IMG/VR virus record: IMGVR_UViG_3300035034_000949
Span: 1 to 62,100 of that record
Length of the DNA: 62,100 nucleotides
Strand: one strand, 5' to 3'
Source of the DNA: a virus
Under the pieces are notes generated by a model that did no database searches, had not been told where the DNA came from, and was given only the letters and a program-made list of their open reading frames with translations. A program made the position numbers and the translations under genes. This document shows, in pieces, positions 45,578 to 55,946 of this stretch. Position 1 is the stretch's first letter. The number at the start of each line of letters is the position of its first letter.

Positions 45578-47743
45578 GTGGCTAACCCATTTGTATTGCC
45601 TGTCGATGAGTACGGACGAGATTACAACATCGTCCAAGGGGCTCTGGAAGATGCGGCTCACTACTTGAGCCGTAACACCGGTGACAGTTACGAAACGTGC
45701 CTGGCCTACGCTAAAAAAGCCTTAATGCCAGGGGGTGTCATGGGGATGATCGATCCCAAAGTGAAGATGCTGCACCGGGACAACAGCAGTGACCGTGAGC
45801 GTGGGGTGACCACGTTCACCCAATATCTGAAACACGTTCAGGATCATAACCTGCTGATGGCCCCCACGATGACGGTGTATGACCGAGAGGAAAACAACCC
45901 CTCCATCTTGTCAGCGTACACCGGAGATCGGATTGAAGAGAGAAAGGTTTATAAGCGACGCAAGTTTGAGGCAGGGCAGCGCGGTGATGAATTGGCCAAA
46001 TCCATCGCGGACTCACAACAGTCTTCGTGCAAAATAGACGCAAACTCTCTATCGGGCGCTCACAACTCCGAGTACAGCATCTTGTTTGTAAAATCGGCAC
46101 ACAGCACCCTCACCTCGACGTGTCGGTCGGCCACGGCATACGCCAACGGCAACAACGAAAAGTTCATACAAGGCAGCCGACATTACTGGGAGCCAGACAC
46201 AGTCTACACCAACATCGCTGCGATATGCAACATGGCCGATCTCCCACGTGTCGATGAGGTGGTTCGTCGTTATGGGTTGGTGTACCCCACCCCAGACCAG
46301 GTCATGGACTGCATCGTCCGATCCACCCGACTGTACTGGTCATCTGACAAACACATGAAGCAGATACGTCACTACGTGATCGGTCTGACCGACGTCGAAC
46401 GCGCCGCCTTTATGTACGTAGGCGACCTGTATCACCTGGCTATCCTAAACCCAGAGATGGTGCGTGAGTTGTTTGATCGATTCATCCAACCCCCAAAAAC
46501 GCCAGTGGCTGACCCGGATGCGGTGTTGGCGGACTTGGACGAAGACATTTTGGTGTATTTGTCAGTGATGATGCAGGATGTCTTTCGCGGTAGGGAGTTT
46601 AAGGACATTGCCCAAACCGATCCAGACGGATGGTCTGCCCTGGCGAGTCAGGTGGACCGTGTCCGTGGTGCGTTAATGCATTACGAACCGCTCATTCAGA
46701 CACTCTGGGCCTCACCCGTCGCCCCGGCGTCGGTGGCGGTGTTGCCTAACGCTGTGAGACGGAGTGTGATCGCAGGCGATACCGATTCTACGATATTCAC
46801 CGTGCAGTGGTGGGTTGAGTGGTACCTGGGACAAATAGACTTCAGCGAAACGGCATACCGTGTCGCCGCCACGGTGGCGTACTTTACCTCTCAGATGGTG
46901 ATACATCTGTTGGCCACAATATCCGGTAACATGGGCATTTCCAAGCACAACCTGTTCATGTTGTCCATGAAGAACGAGTTTTGCTACCCGATCTTTGTGC
47001 CCACCAACCGATCTAAACACTACTTTGCGTACCAGTTAGCTCAGGAAGGCAACGTCTTCCGTGAACTAGGGTTGGAGCTTAAAGGGGCGGAGTTACGATC
47101 AGCGCAAACCCCTGCTGAGATAAAGGAGTTGGAAGTGGACATGATCAAAGAGATCATGGAAGGCGTCATGACAGACACCGTCATCGATGCAAAAAGCAAA
47201 CTGTACAAGGTCGCGCAGATCGAGCACCAGATCCGTAAGGACATCAAAGGCAGTTCGTCCAACTGGTTCCGAACCCGACAGGTCAAATCCAAAGACACGT
47301 ACACCAACCCGTATTCCAGCATTTGGCAGTATTACGAAATGTGGAACGAGGTCTTTGGTCCTAAGTATGGAATGGTGGAAGAACCCCCGTACATGGCGGT
47401 CAGCTTTAAGGTTTCGGCAAAAAACAAAACAGAAATACAGGAATGGCTGGACGGCATTGAAGACCCCGACATCCGGCATCGGTTAAAACACTGGCTACAA
47501 CGACGAAACAAGCAACAGATCTCTGAGATCATGTTGCCGCTGCCAGTCATTGATCGGGTAGGCGTGCCGGAGGAATTGATCCAAGGCGCCAACCTAGCCA
47601 AGGTTATTTACACGATCATGTCGCCGTTTTATATTGTCCTAGAAACCTTGGGGTTTTACTACCCAACCAAACCGTACATCCAGCTGGTTTCGGACGAGAT
47701 CACCGAACAGGATGTCGTTGCGTACTTTGAACCACCTGCTTAG
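45578..47743 (+). CDS. Family B DNA polymerase, C-terminal (palm/thumb) part
   Basis: I place the start at GTG 45578, ten bases after the SspB-like stop, with TGAGG before it; the frame is open from 45392. The 721-aa protein has motif B at about residue 153 (CKIDANSLSGAHNSEYS, like K...NSxYG) and motif C near 397-401 (IAGDTDSTIF, like YGDTDS) with two catalytic aspartates. Motif A (DxxSLYP) and the 3'-5' exonuclease motifs are absent, so they must be in another gene outside the window; the polymerase is split between motifs A and B. The long C-terminal part would be the thumb. It replicates the phage genome inside the nucleus, by inference. Confidence 0.85.
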   Translation: MANPFVLPVDEYGRDYNIVQGALEDAAHYLSRNTGDSYETCLAYAKKALMPGGVMGMIDPKVKMLHRDNSSDRERGVTTFTQYLKHVQDHNLLMAPTMTVYDREENNPSILSAYTGDRIEERKVYKRRKFEAGQRGDELAKSIADSQQSSCKIDANSLSGAHNSEYSILFVKSAHSTLTSTCRSATAYANGNNEKFIQGSRHYWEPDTVYTNIAAICNMADLPRVDEVVRRYGLVYPTPDQVMDCIVRSTRLYWSSDKHMKQIRHYVIGLTDVERAAFMYVGDLYHLAILNPEMVRELFDRFIQPPKTPVADPDAVLADLDEDILVYLSVMMQDVFRGREFKDIAQTDPDGWSALASQVDRVRGALMHYEPLIQTLWASPVAPASVAVLPNAVRRSVIAGDTDSTIFTVQWWVEWYLGQIDFSETAYRVAATVAYFTSQMVIHLLATISGNMGISKHNLFMLSMKNEFCYPIFVPTNRSKHYFAYQLAQEGNVFRELGLELKGAELRSAQTPAEIKELEVDMIKEIMEGVMTDTVIDAKSKLYKVAQIEHQIRKDIKGSSSNWFRTRQVKSKDTYTNPYSSIWQYYEMWNEVFGPKYGMVEEPPYMAVSFKVSAKNKTEIQEWLDGIEDPDIRHRLKHWLQRRNKQQISEIMLPLPVIDRVGVPEELIQGANLAKVIYTIMSPFYIVLETLGFYYPTKPYIQLVSDEITEQDVVAYFEPPA

Positions 47744-47751
47744 AACGAACT

Positions 47752-47788
47752 CCCTACCGACCTATGTGGTCGGTGGGGCATTTTATGA
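47752..47788 (+). terminator. Hairpin terminator with TTTTATGAC tail
   Basis: ACCGACC (47756-47762) pairs with GGTCGGT (47768-47774), extended by CCT/GGG, then GCATTTTATGAC. Confidence 0.75.
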
Positions 47789-47818
47789 CGTTGCCACCCT
47801 ACACTAAAGGAGCTTACT

Positions 47819-50326
47819 ATGGGTCGGGTAGAAGCCTACATGGCTGATCTTAAATACACCGTCCGTCGTCACGCTGAAGTGCAGGGGCAGTATCTCGGCG
47901 CGTTCATGGTGTTGGCTGAGGACGGCTCAGCCCATGTGGCGGACCAACACAACCCACACGCACTCACCCCCCTGAGTGTGGATTTGTCACACTTGAGAAA
48001 CTACCCCATCGCGGACAACGGGGAGGTCACCAACCCTCGGGTAAGTGACCGGTATGTGGATGTGCTGGGCGCCCGGCGGTCGGTCGAACATCGGATGAGT
48101 TCTATACGGGTCTTTGACCCGGTGTCGCCCTTGTCACCCGAGGATGCGTCCACGGTACCCACGAGGCGCCCTACGTTAAAGGCCACGGGCTTTCGTAACC
48201 GCTTTGGGTTAAACCGCCTTAAACGGGAGTTCCGTCTGACTCAGCAGGACACACAAGAAACTCACACCTTTGAGATCAACCACAACGAGATCCTCGTGCC
48301 GGTGGATTTGGATAACCAGACCACGCACCAATGGCAGTGTCGGGATGTGGCGGCGGATGGGAGTGCCTCCGCCTGGAGCCACCCTTGGTCGTTTTTTGTC
48401 GACGCATACGAGGTACAGACCCCCCTCGTGAGTGTAGTGGGTGAAGACCTGTCCGCCACCGGTCTGACTCCGACGTTTACGACCTCACCATACCCCACCA
48501 ACGTACAAGGCGATGTCCACATCGATACCCTCTGGCGTTTGGTGTTGACCTCCACTGAAACCGTTGTGTGGGCATTGTCTGACAGTGTAGGTCATCTGAC
48601 CTCCGTCCGACTGCCGGAGAACATCGTTGTGCCGGGTCAAACCTACCGTCTCGAAGCCAGTCACGTAGGGCGAGTCCACGGCACCACCCCGTTTGGGTTG
48701 GCGGAGTTTACCAGCTTAATGGTCACCACCCCACCCCCCAGTGTGTGGTTGCTTGATAACGACCAGGCCTCGACCGTGACGCCGTCGCTGCAACTTTCCC
48801 CGTTTCCTACCCAGGCACATCAAGACACCCTGGAGGAGATCCAGGTGACGGTGCACGACACTACTGGACCTGTGTGGGGGCGACGGTACACCGAAGACCA
48901 ACCGAGCATAACAGTATCTCGTCGCCTGATGTACGGGGCTGACTACACCGTCTCGGTGCGCTGGCGTGGTCGCCACTTTGGGTGGTCTGAGGCAACCGAG
49001 GTGCAGTTTAGCACCATGGCCGGCGGGGTACACGGGTACCTTACACCCCCGGGAACTTACCCCACCGACGTACAACGCACTGGCGGTTTTGGGGTAAGCG
49101 CACCGGGCGCGTGGGTTGAAACGACAGGCCCCCGGAGCCGAAGCCATCGTCAAGGGTCGGAGGTGTGGCGCACACACCTTACACAGGGCGCTGTCTTCAC
49201 CGCCCTGTCAGGCGATGCGTCACCGTTTAACGCTCTAGCCGCACACATACCGGAGACTGGGTCACACCGGCTTCTTCTTCTGTCCTTGGACGCGGACGGC
49301 GTACCCGGTGACGCGTTGGGGGTTTTAGAGGATGTGTACTCACACACCTTGTCCGACCCCAGGTTTCACGGGGTGTGGGACGGATCGGTCTGGTTGTCGG
49401 TACTGAGCACAACCCCCACCCATCAAGGTGTCATCTATGCCCAATACACCCTAAGCACCGGTGAGCTGACGGCCCACCGACTGGATGCCGGACCCGACAG
49501 TGTCTTTGAACGTTCCTTTTACGCCCCCTTAAACGGTAAGCAATACAGTGGGTATACGGTGCAGTATCGGAACGCCCAGGGCGAAGTGCACTCAAAAGCC
49601 ACAGGGTGTTGGGTATACGACGAATCAACGAATGCAATTAATGCACAGGTTGCGTACCACGCACCTGGAAGCGCCCCTGCGTCACCCAGTGAATTAGGGG
49701 TACGAGTGGTGGAGCGACGTGCACAGACGGATGAGTTGGTGATTGATCGGGGCGACGAAGTGGTTGTCTTGGATAAACATCTGGCGATCTCCGCGCGGTG
49801 GTCTCTGACCCTGCGCCATCCCGATGGACGTGTGTTTCCTATGCGCAGTCCCGTTGGTTCAGGCACCATTCCTCACACTACCTCGGTAGGCGCCTCGGTC
49901 ACCGGTGTGGTGTCTGCGGGTGTTGCAACGTACACCAACAACCACCTCCCTGAGTCGGTGATGGTGCTGTGTAGCACCACCGATCATGTGGATGTATTGT
50001 ACACCCAGACGCACCATACCGGCCTAAAGGCGGTGATGCGAATCCCCGACCCCATCAACCGTCTTTGGTACGTGGACTATGTCGACGCCGCTACCATCAC
50101 CGAAGGCGAGTCGTTCATGCCTCACACGGAATACGCCTGGGCTCGATGCGCAGTGGAGGTAACCCCCAGAGGAGGGTCGTGGCCCACGCCTCAGACCCTG
50201 ACCCGATTGCCGGTTATGTGCCGGGCGGGCACCGAGTCACCCGCGGTGGCCCTGTTCCAGTCGATCATCGACCAGAGCGCTACTGACCCAACACCATGGG
50301 GTACCCTTACGTACATCCACGAATAA
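47819..50326 (+). CDS. Fibre-type virion protein 1 (835 aa)
   Basis: First of three related tandem genes. The N-terminal part (about residues 1-110) contains DQHNPHALTPLS followed by SDRYVDVLGARRSVEHRMSS, a module shared in altered form by the next two proteins. Then come repeated strand-rich, fibronectin-III-like segments, each with a Trp and 'PTFTTSPYPT...DTLWRL' type motif (near 220-245, 320-345). The C-terminus holds further beta domains. AAAGGAGC precedes the ATG. Domain style and tandem paralogy point to tail fibres or surface appendages that bind the host; this is inferred, and no receptor is known. Confidence 0.7.
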   Translation: MGRVEAYMADLKYTVRRHAEVQGQYLGAFMVLAEDGSAHVADQHNPHALTPLSVDLSHLRNYPIADNGEVTNPRVSDRYVDVLGARRSVEHRMSSIRVFDPVSPLSPEDASTVPTRRPTLKATGFRNRFGLNRLKREFRLTQQDTQETHTFEINHNEILVPVDLDNQTTHQWQCRDVAADGSASAWSHPWSFFVDAYEVQTPLVSVVGEDLSATGLTPTFTTSPYPTNVQGDVHIDTLWRLVLTSTETVVWALSDSVGHLTSVRLPENIVVPGQTYRLEASHVGRVHGTTPFGLAEFTSLMVTTPPPSVWLLDNDQASTVTPSLQLSPFPTQAHQDTLEEIQVTVHDTTGPVWGRRYTEDQPSITVSRRLMYGADYTVSVRWRGRHFGWSEATEVQFSTMAGGVHGYLTPPGTYPTDVQRTGGFGVSAPGAWVETTGPRSRSHRQGSEVWRTHLTQGAVFTALSGDASPFNALAAHIPETGSHRLLLLSLDADGVPGDALGVLEDVYSHTLSDPRFHGVWDGSVWLSVLSTTPTHQGVIYAQYTLSTGELTAHRLDAGPDSVFERSFYAPLNGKQYSGYTVQYRNAQGEVHSKATGCWVYDESTNAINAQVAYHAPGSAPASPSELGVRVVERRAQTDELVIDRGDEVVVLDKHLAISARWSLTLRHPDGRVFPMRSPVGSGTIPHTTSVGASVTGVVSAGVATYTNNHLPESVMVLCSTTDHVDVLYTQTHHTGLKAVMRIPDPINRLWYVDYVDAATITEGESFMPHTEYAWARCAVEVTPRGGSWPTPQTLTRLPVMCRAGTESPAVALFQSIIDQSATDPTPWGTLTYIHE

Positions 50327-50352
50327 GTTGCTTACAACAGGAGAATTAACCG

Positions 50353-52794
50353 ATGACCATCAACGCCAGTAAATACTACGCCCTGACGCAGGTTTCGATA
50401 GATTATGAACGCATATACACCAACATCATCCGGGGGCAGTTTGATGTCGTCACGAGCGCATTAGACGCCGGCACACAGCACACTGACGATGAAGAAAACC
50501 CACACATCACCACCGCAGTAGCCGCAGGGTTTGGGGACATTGAAGATTACCGCATTGCGTCCGAAGCAGAATCTGCAGATGCCACACTGTCGGATCGGTA
50601 TTTGGATGTACAAGGCGCCCGAGCCTACGTCCGGTCGCGTTATTCATCGGTCAGTGGCACCGCTATCCCGACCGCGATGGCACCGGAGGAATCAACCGTA
50701 CTGGCCACGTTGCTCCCGGAACTGGTCGGGTCTGGGTACGACAATGCCTGGGGCGAGCCCCGGTTGACCCGTGAGTTTCAGGTCGCCTTGAAAGGCACCG
50801 ACTTCAAAGCGCTGGTGTGGGAAGGGTCAAACAACGCCGACACCACTACCGTGACCATGAATCTGGAGCATCTGGTGGAATACGAGTGGCGCTGCCGCGA
50901 CGTACCCACACACGGCCTCCTAGGCGGGTGGTCGATCGCAGGTCGCTTCGTCACTACTCAGGCCGAGGTGCACGCCGCTGTCATCCAGACCCAAGACGAT
51001 GTGCAGAACATGGCTTTGTCTGAAGCCGCCTTTAGTACCGAGGCGTTTTCATCCAACCCCGTCGACACTCACACCGCCACCACCTGGCGTCTATGGGACA
51101 CCGTAAGTCAGACGCAAATCTGGGCGTCGGTGAATGATGCGACAAACCTAACGACCATCACTTTACCCGTGAGCCCTCTGGAACCTAACACCCAGTACAC
51201 CCTGACCGCCACCCATCACGGCCAAGCCCTGGGCGAAGGCGATCCGGGCGAGCTGCAGTTCACTACCGCCAACGCGTATATTCACACCCCCACCGCCACC
51301 ATCGATGCGGTCGATGCGGCAATCCCAACTCAGCCAACGCTGGTGTTCTCACCCATCCAGACCACGGGGTACGCCGACACCCTGGCTCAGATCGAGATCA
51401 CGGTGTATAAGAACGACGTCGTTGAGGAAACCATTACCCTGGACGGAGAACTGGAGGAATACACCATACCGGTCGAATTGAACCCCACTGCTGTGTACCG
51501 TTTCACGGTGGCGTACCTTGGACAGCACCTCGCCCTCAGTGAAGCACAATCCCTGGGTCCCTTTACGGTGACCGAGTCTTCAGGCACGATACTGCAGGTC
51601 GACGAAGTGGTTGGGGAGACACAACAGATAAGCGATGTCCTCGTCCTGGATAACGGCACGACGACTTACCTGGGGACACGAAACGTTGGGACCAACACCC
51701 GTGCCATGATGGTGGCTCTGGCTAGCAACGACACGGTAGTGTACAGCAAAGAATACGACTCACCCCTGGATGGAGAGAACGCCCCCATTGGATCGGTAAC
51801 AACCGATGGATCTACGGTGTTCTATAGCAGACAGTCAGGCGCGGCGACGCACATAACCGCAATAAACACTGCAGGCGACGTGCTTTGGTCTAAGGAATTA
51901 AGCATCCCCACCTCGTCAGAAACGTTTGTTACCGGGATGACGTTCGGCAACGGAAACCTGTACGTGTCGGTGCAACACCTGGACTCGAATTGGGCAGGGG
52001 TCGTGGTACGTCTGTCGGACACAGGGGTGTTTGTGTCTGCCAGAAACTATACGCCCGCAATGGCCAACGAAAACAAGCCTTGGGCGCTGTGCGACGTCGG
52101 CGATGGCATCGTGATGATGGCAATGAACGCCGGAAACCCCACGTGGTGTAAGTACACGTACGACCTGGCCACGATGGTTTTCCATCGGTCCTACCCCGAT
52201 TCAGCCAACCTCACGCGATTCGATGGTGTGAACAGCATCGTCTATTCGGGCGGCGACGTTGTGTTCACGACCCCCCAGAAACGTACCGCGTTTTACGTAA
52301 ACGCAACAACAGGTGTGTTGTCGAAGATCGAACGTGTAGGGGAGGTCGGCAATAACCTTTCCGCGGTGATAGATAATGGGGCCTCAGGGGTCTACTATTA
52401 TCTTACGACACCGGGTCTATCGCTTTTTCCTACCCTGATGAAGAAAAGCAGTTCAGGTCAGACCGACTGGGTGGTGCGCTTTAACCAGGAGGCTGTGGGC
52501 ATCCCCACAGAAAGATTCGGAACACCGATCACGGTAAAGGGCGACAAGGTTCACGCTGCATTACTAGGTGACGGTGCGGCTTACGCCACACGGTTCCCAG
52601 TGGGCACTATCCCCAATACCATCCCCAATAACGTAGATCTATCGTTTGCTGATGTAACGATAACGGTTGCCGACATTTCAATCGCAGCCACCACCGCACA
52701 ACCGTTAGACACAGGGACGGCGGCGACAGTCACGACGTCCGATATCACCGTCACAGAAACACCGATCATCGGAGTCAGTCAATACGAGTTCTAA
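50353..52794 (+). CDS. Fibre-type virion protein 2 (813 aa)
   Basis: Second paralogue. Residues 1-110 carry DDEENPHITTAV and SDRYLDVQGARAYVRSRYSS, matching the first protein. Fibronectin-like segments with DTHTATTWRLWDTVSQTQIWAS and DTLAQIEITVYKN motifs follow. From about residue 415 the sequence becomes a series of blade-like repeats (VLDNGTTTYLGTRNVG, HITAINTAGDVLWSKELSIP), as in beta-propellers, and the C-terminal 60 residues are Thr/Ile/Val-rich. ACAGGAGAATT precedes the ATG. Likely a tail appendage; the propeller may recognise a surface glycan or protein (inference). Confidence 0.68.
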   Translation: MTINASKYYALTQVSIDYERIYTNIIRGQFDVVTSALDAGTQHTDDEENPHITTAVAAGFGDIEDYRIASEAESADATLSDRYLDVQGARAYVRSRYSSVSGTAIPTAMAPEESTVLATLLPELVGSGYDNAWGEPRLTREFQVALKGTDFKALVWEGSNNADTTTVTMNLEHLVEYEWRCRDVPTHGLLGGWSIAGRFVTTQAEVHAAVIQTQDDVQNMALSEAAFSTEAFSSNPVDTHTATTWRLWDTVSQTQIWASVNDATNLTTITLPVSPLEPNTQYTLTATHHGQALGEGDPGELQFTTANAYIHTPTATIDAVDAAIPTQPTLVFSPIQTTGYADTLAQIEITVYKNDVVEETITLDGELEEYTIPVELNPTAVYRFTVAYLGQHLALSEAQSLGPFTVTESSGTILQVDEVVGETQQISDVLVLDNGTTTYLGTRNVGTNTRAMMVALASNDTVVYSKEYDSPLDGENAPIGSVTTDGSTVFYSRQSGAATHITAINTAGDVLWSKELSIPTSSETFVTGMTFGNGNLYVSVQHLDSNWAGVVVRLSDTGVFVSARNYTPAMANENKPWALCDVGDGIVMMAMNAGNPTWCKYTYDLATMVFHRSYPDSANLTRFDGVNSIVYSGGDVVFTTPQKRTAFYVNATTGVLSKIERVGEVGNNLSAVIDNGASGVYYYLTTPGLSLFPTLMKKSSSGQTDWVVRFNQEAVGIPTERFGTPITVKGDKVHAALLGDGAAYATRFPVGTIPNTIPNNVDLSFADVTITVADISIAATTAQPLDTGTAATVTTSDITVTETPIIGVSQYEF

Positions 52795-52817
52795 CCCTAC
52801 CCTACAGGAGACCTACC

Positions 52818-55800
52818 ATGGCTAGGATCACCGACATCACCCGTGCTCTGACGGACAGTTTTGAGGAGTACGACGAAACACTTCGCCAGAAAATGGATGC
52901 GCTGAGTGCGGACCAGGTGGCCTTAGCCGACCATATCCTCGACGCGAACGACGATCACCAAGTCACCAAAGATCAAGTGGGCCTTTCGTTGGTGGAGAAT
53001 TACTCGGTAGCCACCCCTCTGGATCTCACCGCCATCCCGTTACCACAACGGTACGTGGATATGGCGGTCGGCATCGCGTACATCCGGGCGAACTCCAACC
53101 TGGCGCGCGTCATCAACACCGCCGACCCCGTCTACCCCATCGGTGACGAGGGCATCAGTACCGTACGACCCAAGCTCCGCGGGGGTCAGTACGACCATGC
53201 CTACGGCATCGCCCGACTCAACCGAACGTTCCAAATAACGCAGGTGGGGAACGATTGGACCGACCCCCTTGTGCTGGATGTGTCGGTGGCGTCGGACGAC
53301 TTGACATTACCCCTGGATCTGGAGAACTACCGGGGGTATAAGTGGCGTTACCGGGACACGTCGGTCGACAACCTGGAGGGCGTGTGGAAGGAGGCGACGT
53401 TCCAAACCCAGTATGAGATCGTACTCACCCCCACGGTCACCTTACCGGATGAAGGCGGTGTGACCAACACATCGCTAACGCCCAGGTTCCAGGGATCGCC
53501 GTTCACGGTCAACGATGGGCAGGATACCCATCTCTCCAGTGTATGGCGGGTGTACAATGCCGAAAATGCGGTTGTGGCCACCAAGACCATCACCTCCGGC
53601 GATCTGACCCAGTGGGTGCCCGACAGTCCCTTGCCGAACGGTGAGAGTCTGAGAGTGGAGTTGGAGTACACAGGTGCCTCCTACGAACCCTCAGGCGTTT
53701 CAGCGTTAGCCTTCCAGACGACCCTGGGCGATATTGTACCTCCGACACTAACAGCCCCTGAGGGCGCTACAGACGCCCTAGAGGCGACGGTTACCTGGAC
53801 AGGTACTTACCCTCTTAACCTGGACACCCATGCCGCGACACGGCTTCAGGTAGCGCGCGATGCCGCGTTTACGGATATGGTCGTGGATTTTGGGTGGTCG
53901 TCTACGGACAAGACCCAATACCAGATCGACCGCCTCAGGGACTTGACCATGTACTACTTAAGAGCTCAGGTCCGCGGTGAATCGCTGAACGACAGCGACT
54001 GGTCGAACACAATCACCGTCACCACAGGGGTGATTGCAGGCCTTGGTGTGGAGGTGAGCACTCAGGATGAGGTGGTGCTGAACGACGGCTCCGAGTACGC
54101 GTTAGGGGGCTACGTGGGCAATGCCTCACCCACCCCCGCGGTGTTCTTTCGTGATTCCACGGGACAGATTTATGACCAGTCTCTCCTGTCGCTGGTCAGC
54201 GGCAACGGCGAAGTCATCGCAGTGGAGACTTATCTGGGCGGTACGGTGGCCTTGGTTCGGGACAACCTGGGTGATGATCACCTGGTGCTTCGCTACAGCG
54301 ATGCCAATGTATTGTTGTGGACGAAACGCATCGAGGAGGTCGTGCCGTCGGCGTTGGTCTGTACCGATCAGATCTACGTCGTAGGACACACCGACGCGGC
54401 TCCCACGCAAGACTTCTTCAATAGCTCTGGGCGCATTACCGCTTTGGATGCCCAAGGGGATTCGCTGTGGTCCACCGTGATCGGGGGTATAGCGGCCGAC
54501 ACCCTGACTGGCGCGGCGGCGACCGCGGGTGGTTTGGTGGCTGTGGGTCAGCAGACCTCTAGCCTAGGCTCGACCCTGGCCACACAGGCAGGCGTTGTGG
54601 TTTTTGTGTCTGCCTCTGGACAGGTCACCAAACAGCGCTCCTACGGGCACGCAACCGACATTGACTATCGGGACGTGACTCGGCTGACCGATGACTTATT
54701 CATGGCCGTGGGTCAGATTGCTCAATCGCCGGCGTACTTTGTGATGAATGCAAACGGTGACATGCTCAACCATCAGATCTTCACCAGCGATCATGAGGCC
54801 ATCACCTCGGTAGAAGCTGTTGATGGCGGGTCAGTCATCGTGTCATTGTCCAAAGCAAACAGCCATTCGTTGGCCAGACTCTACACCACCCACACCGTCG
54901 AGTGGGCCTACACGATCTCGGAGACCGCCTCACAAGGATCGTTAGGCATCACCAGTAAAGGCATCGAGTGGGTCTCATCGTTTGTGTCGGGTGGGTCACT
55001 TAAGGGCGTTGTGTTGAGACTGCCCAGCACCGGGGGGTTAAGTACCCTGCCGTATTCGGTGGATTGTGAAATTGTCCCAGTGGCGCTCGTCACGACGGCG
55101 TCTACTACAGGCATTCCTGTGGACGACGTAGGTCCTTGGTCCGATTGGGAAGAAGTTCAACTCGGCTCGTATCGGGTGGGCTCCAGTGTGCCCCCCGACA
55201 ACCAGCTGCCGGGGACGGTGGACACCGCCACTCAGGAATATAAGGACCATTTCTGGGCAAACGGGGGGACTCACAACTCTGGCGGCTATGGGAGCTGGAA
55301 CGAACAGGAAACCGTGGAACGCTACGAGTTTAGAACCGGTCCGGCCTACAACCAACCCTATTACACCCCACCCACTGAATACTTTGCCAGACCTGACCAA
55401 TACCCTTTACAACAAAATACAGGAATGCACCAGTATCGGATAAGGCCAGATAATTTGATCTGTAGCACTTCGCTAACCTTCGATCAAACATACTACTACG
55501 AGGTAGAGGCCACGGACCGATCGAGTGCCCACATCGCTATGGCGGATAAATACCCGTCGTTCGATAGAATTTCTGTGGCCTACGCTGTTTATGGTTTAAG
55601 AGACTATTCATCAATATCAGCGTTTATTCAAAGTAAGGCCACTCACGGCCTCATTGGATCATCGACGTATGACCAGGTGGAAACATCGCCGGGAATATGG
55701 ACGCTAACCATTAGGGAGGTTGGGCGCCCTTGTGACTATTGGTTAACGAGGGTAACTTCGTACAGGTCATACAGCCAGACCACGTACCGCTACTACCCGA

Positions 55801-55931
55801 AAGCTTTAACGCGCACCCGTGTCTACGAGCCGGTGTTGTTGTCGCACACATCGACCCCAACCACCGTCACACCCCAATCACCCACACTGCAGCCTGCTGT
55901 ACCCATTACCCAGATCTATTCCATCTTTTAA
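52818..55931 (+). CDS. Fibre-type virion protein 3 (1037 aa)
   Basis: Third paralogue. The N-terminal DANDDHQVTKDQVGLSLVENYSVAT (residues 35-59) resembles the 'HVTKAQVGLGNVDNT' repeat of tail fibres, followed by PQRYVDMAVGIAYIRANSN. Fibronectin-like segments (DTHLSSVWRVYNAENAVVATKT) and propeller-like blades (about 410-720, e.g. ALDAQGDSLWSTVIGG) follow. The last 270 residues, Tyr-rich, are unlike the other two proteins, and their DNA (about 55430-55760) is visibly more A/T-rich. ACAGGAGACC precedes the ATG. It could carry the receptor-binding tip (inference). Confidence 0.7.
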   Translation: MARITDITRALTDSFEEYDETLRQKMDALSADQVALADHILDANDDHQVTKDQVGLSLVENYSVATPLDLTAIPLPQRYVDMAVGIAYIRANSNLARVINTADPVYPIGDEGISTVRPKLRGGQYDHAYGIARLNRTFQITQVGNDWTDPLVLDVSVASDDLTLPLDLENYRGYKWRYRDTSVDNLEGVWKEATFQTQYEIVLTPTVTLPDEGGVTNTSLTPRFQGSPFTVNDGQDTHLSSVWRVYNAENAVVATKTITSGDLTQWVPDSPLPNGESLRVELEYTGASYEPSGVSALAFQTTLGDIVPPTLTAPEGATDALEATVTWTGTYPLNLDTHAATRLQVARDAAFTDMVVDFGWSSTDKTQYQIDRLRDLTMYYLRAQVRGESLNDSDWSNTITVTTGVIAGLGVEVSTQDEVVLNDGSEYALGGYVGNASPTPAVFFRDSTGQIYDQSLLSLVSGNGEVIAVETYLGGTVALVRDNLGDDHLVLRYSDANVLLWTKRIEEVVPSALVCTDQIYVVGHTDAAPTQDFFNSSGRITALDAQGDSLWSTVIGGIAADTLTGAAATAGGLVAVGQQTSSLGSTLATQAGVVVFVSASGQVTKQRSYGHATDIDYRDVTRLTDDLFMAVGQIAQSPAYFVMNANGDMLNHQIFTSDHEAITSVEAVDGGSVIVSLSKANSHSLARLYTTHTVEWAYTISETASQGSLGITSKGIEWVSSFVSGGSLKGVVLRLPSTGGLSTLPYSVDCEIVPVALVTTASTTGIPVDDVGPWSDWEEVQLGSYRVGSSVPPDNQLPGTVDTATQEYKDHFWANGGTHNSGGYGSWNEQETVERYEFRTGPAYNQPYYTPPTEYFARPDQYPLQQNTGMHQYRIRPDNLICSTSLTFDQTYYYEVEATDRSSAHIAMADKYPSFDRISVAYAVYGLRDYSSISAFIQSKATHGLIGSSTYDQVETSPGIWTLTIREVGRPCDYWLTRVTSYRSYSQTTYRYYPKALTRTRVYEPVLLSHTSTPTTVTPQSPTLQPAVPITQIYSIF

Positions 55932-55946
55932 TTCAGGAGAGTTATT

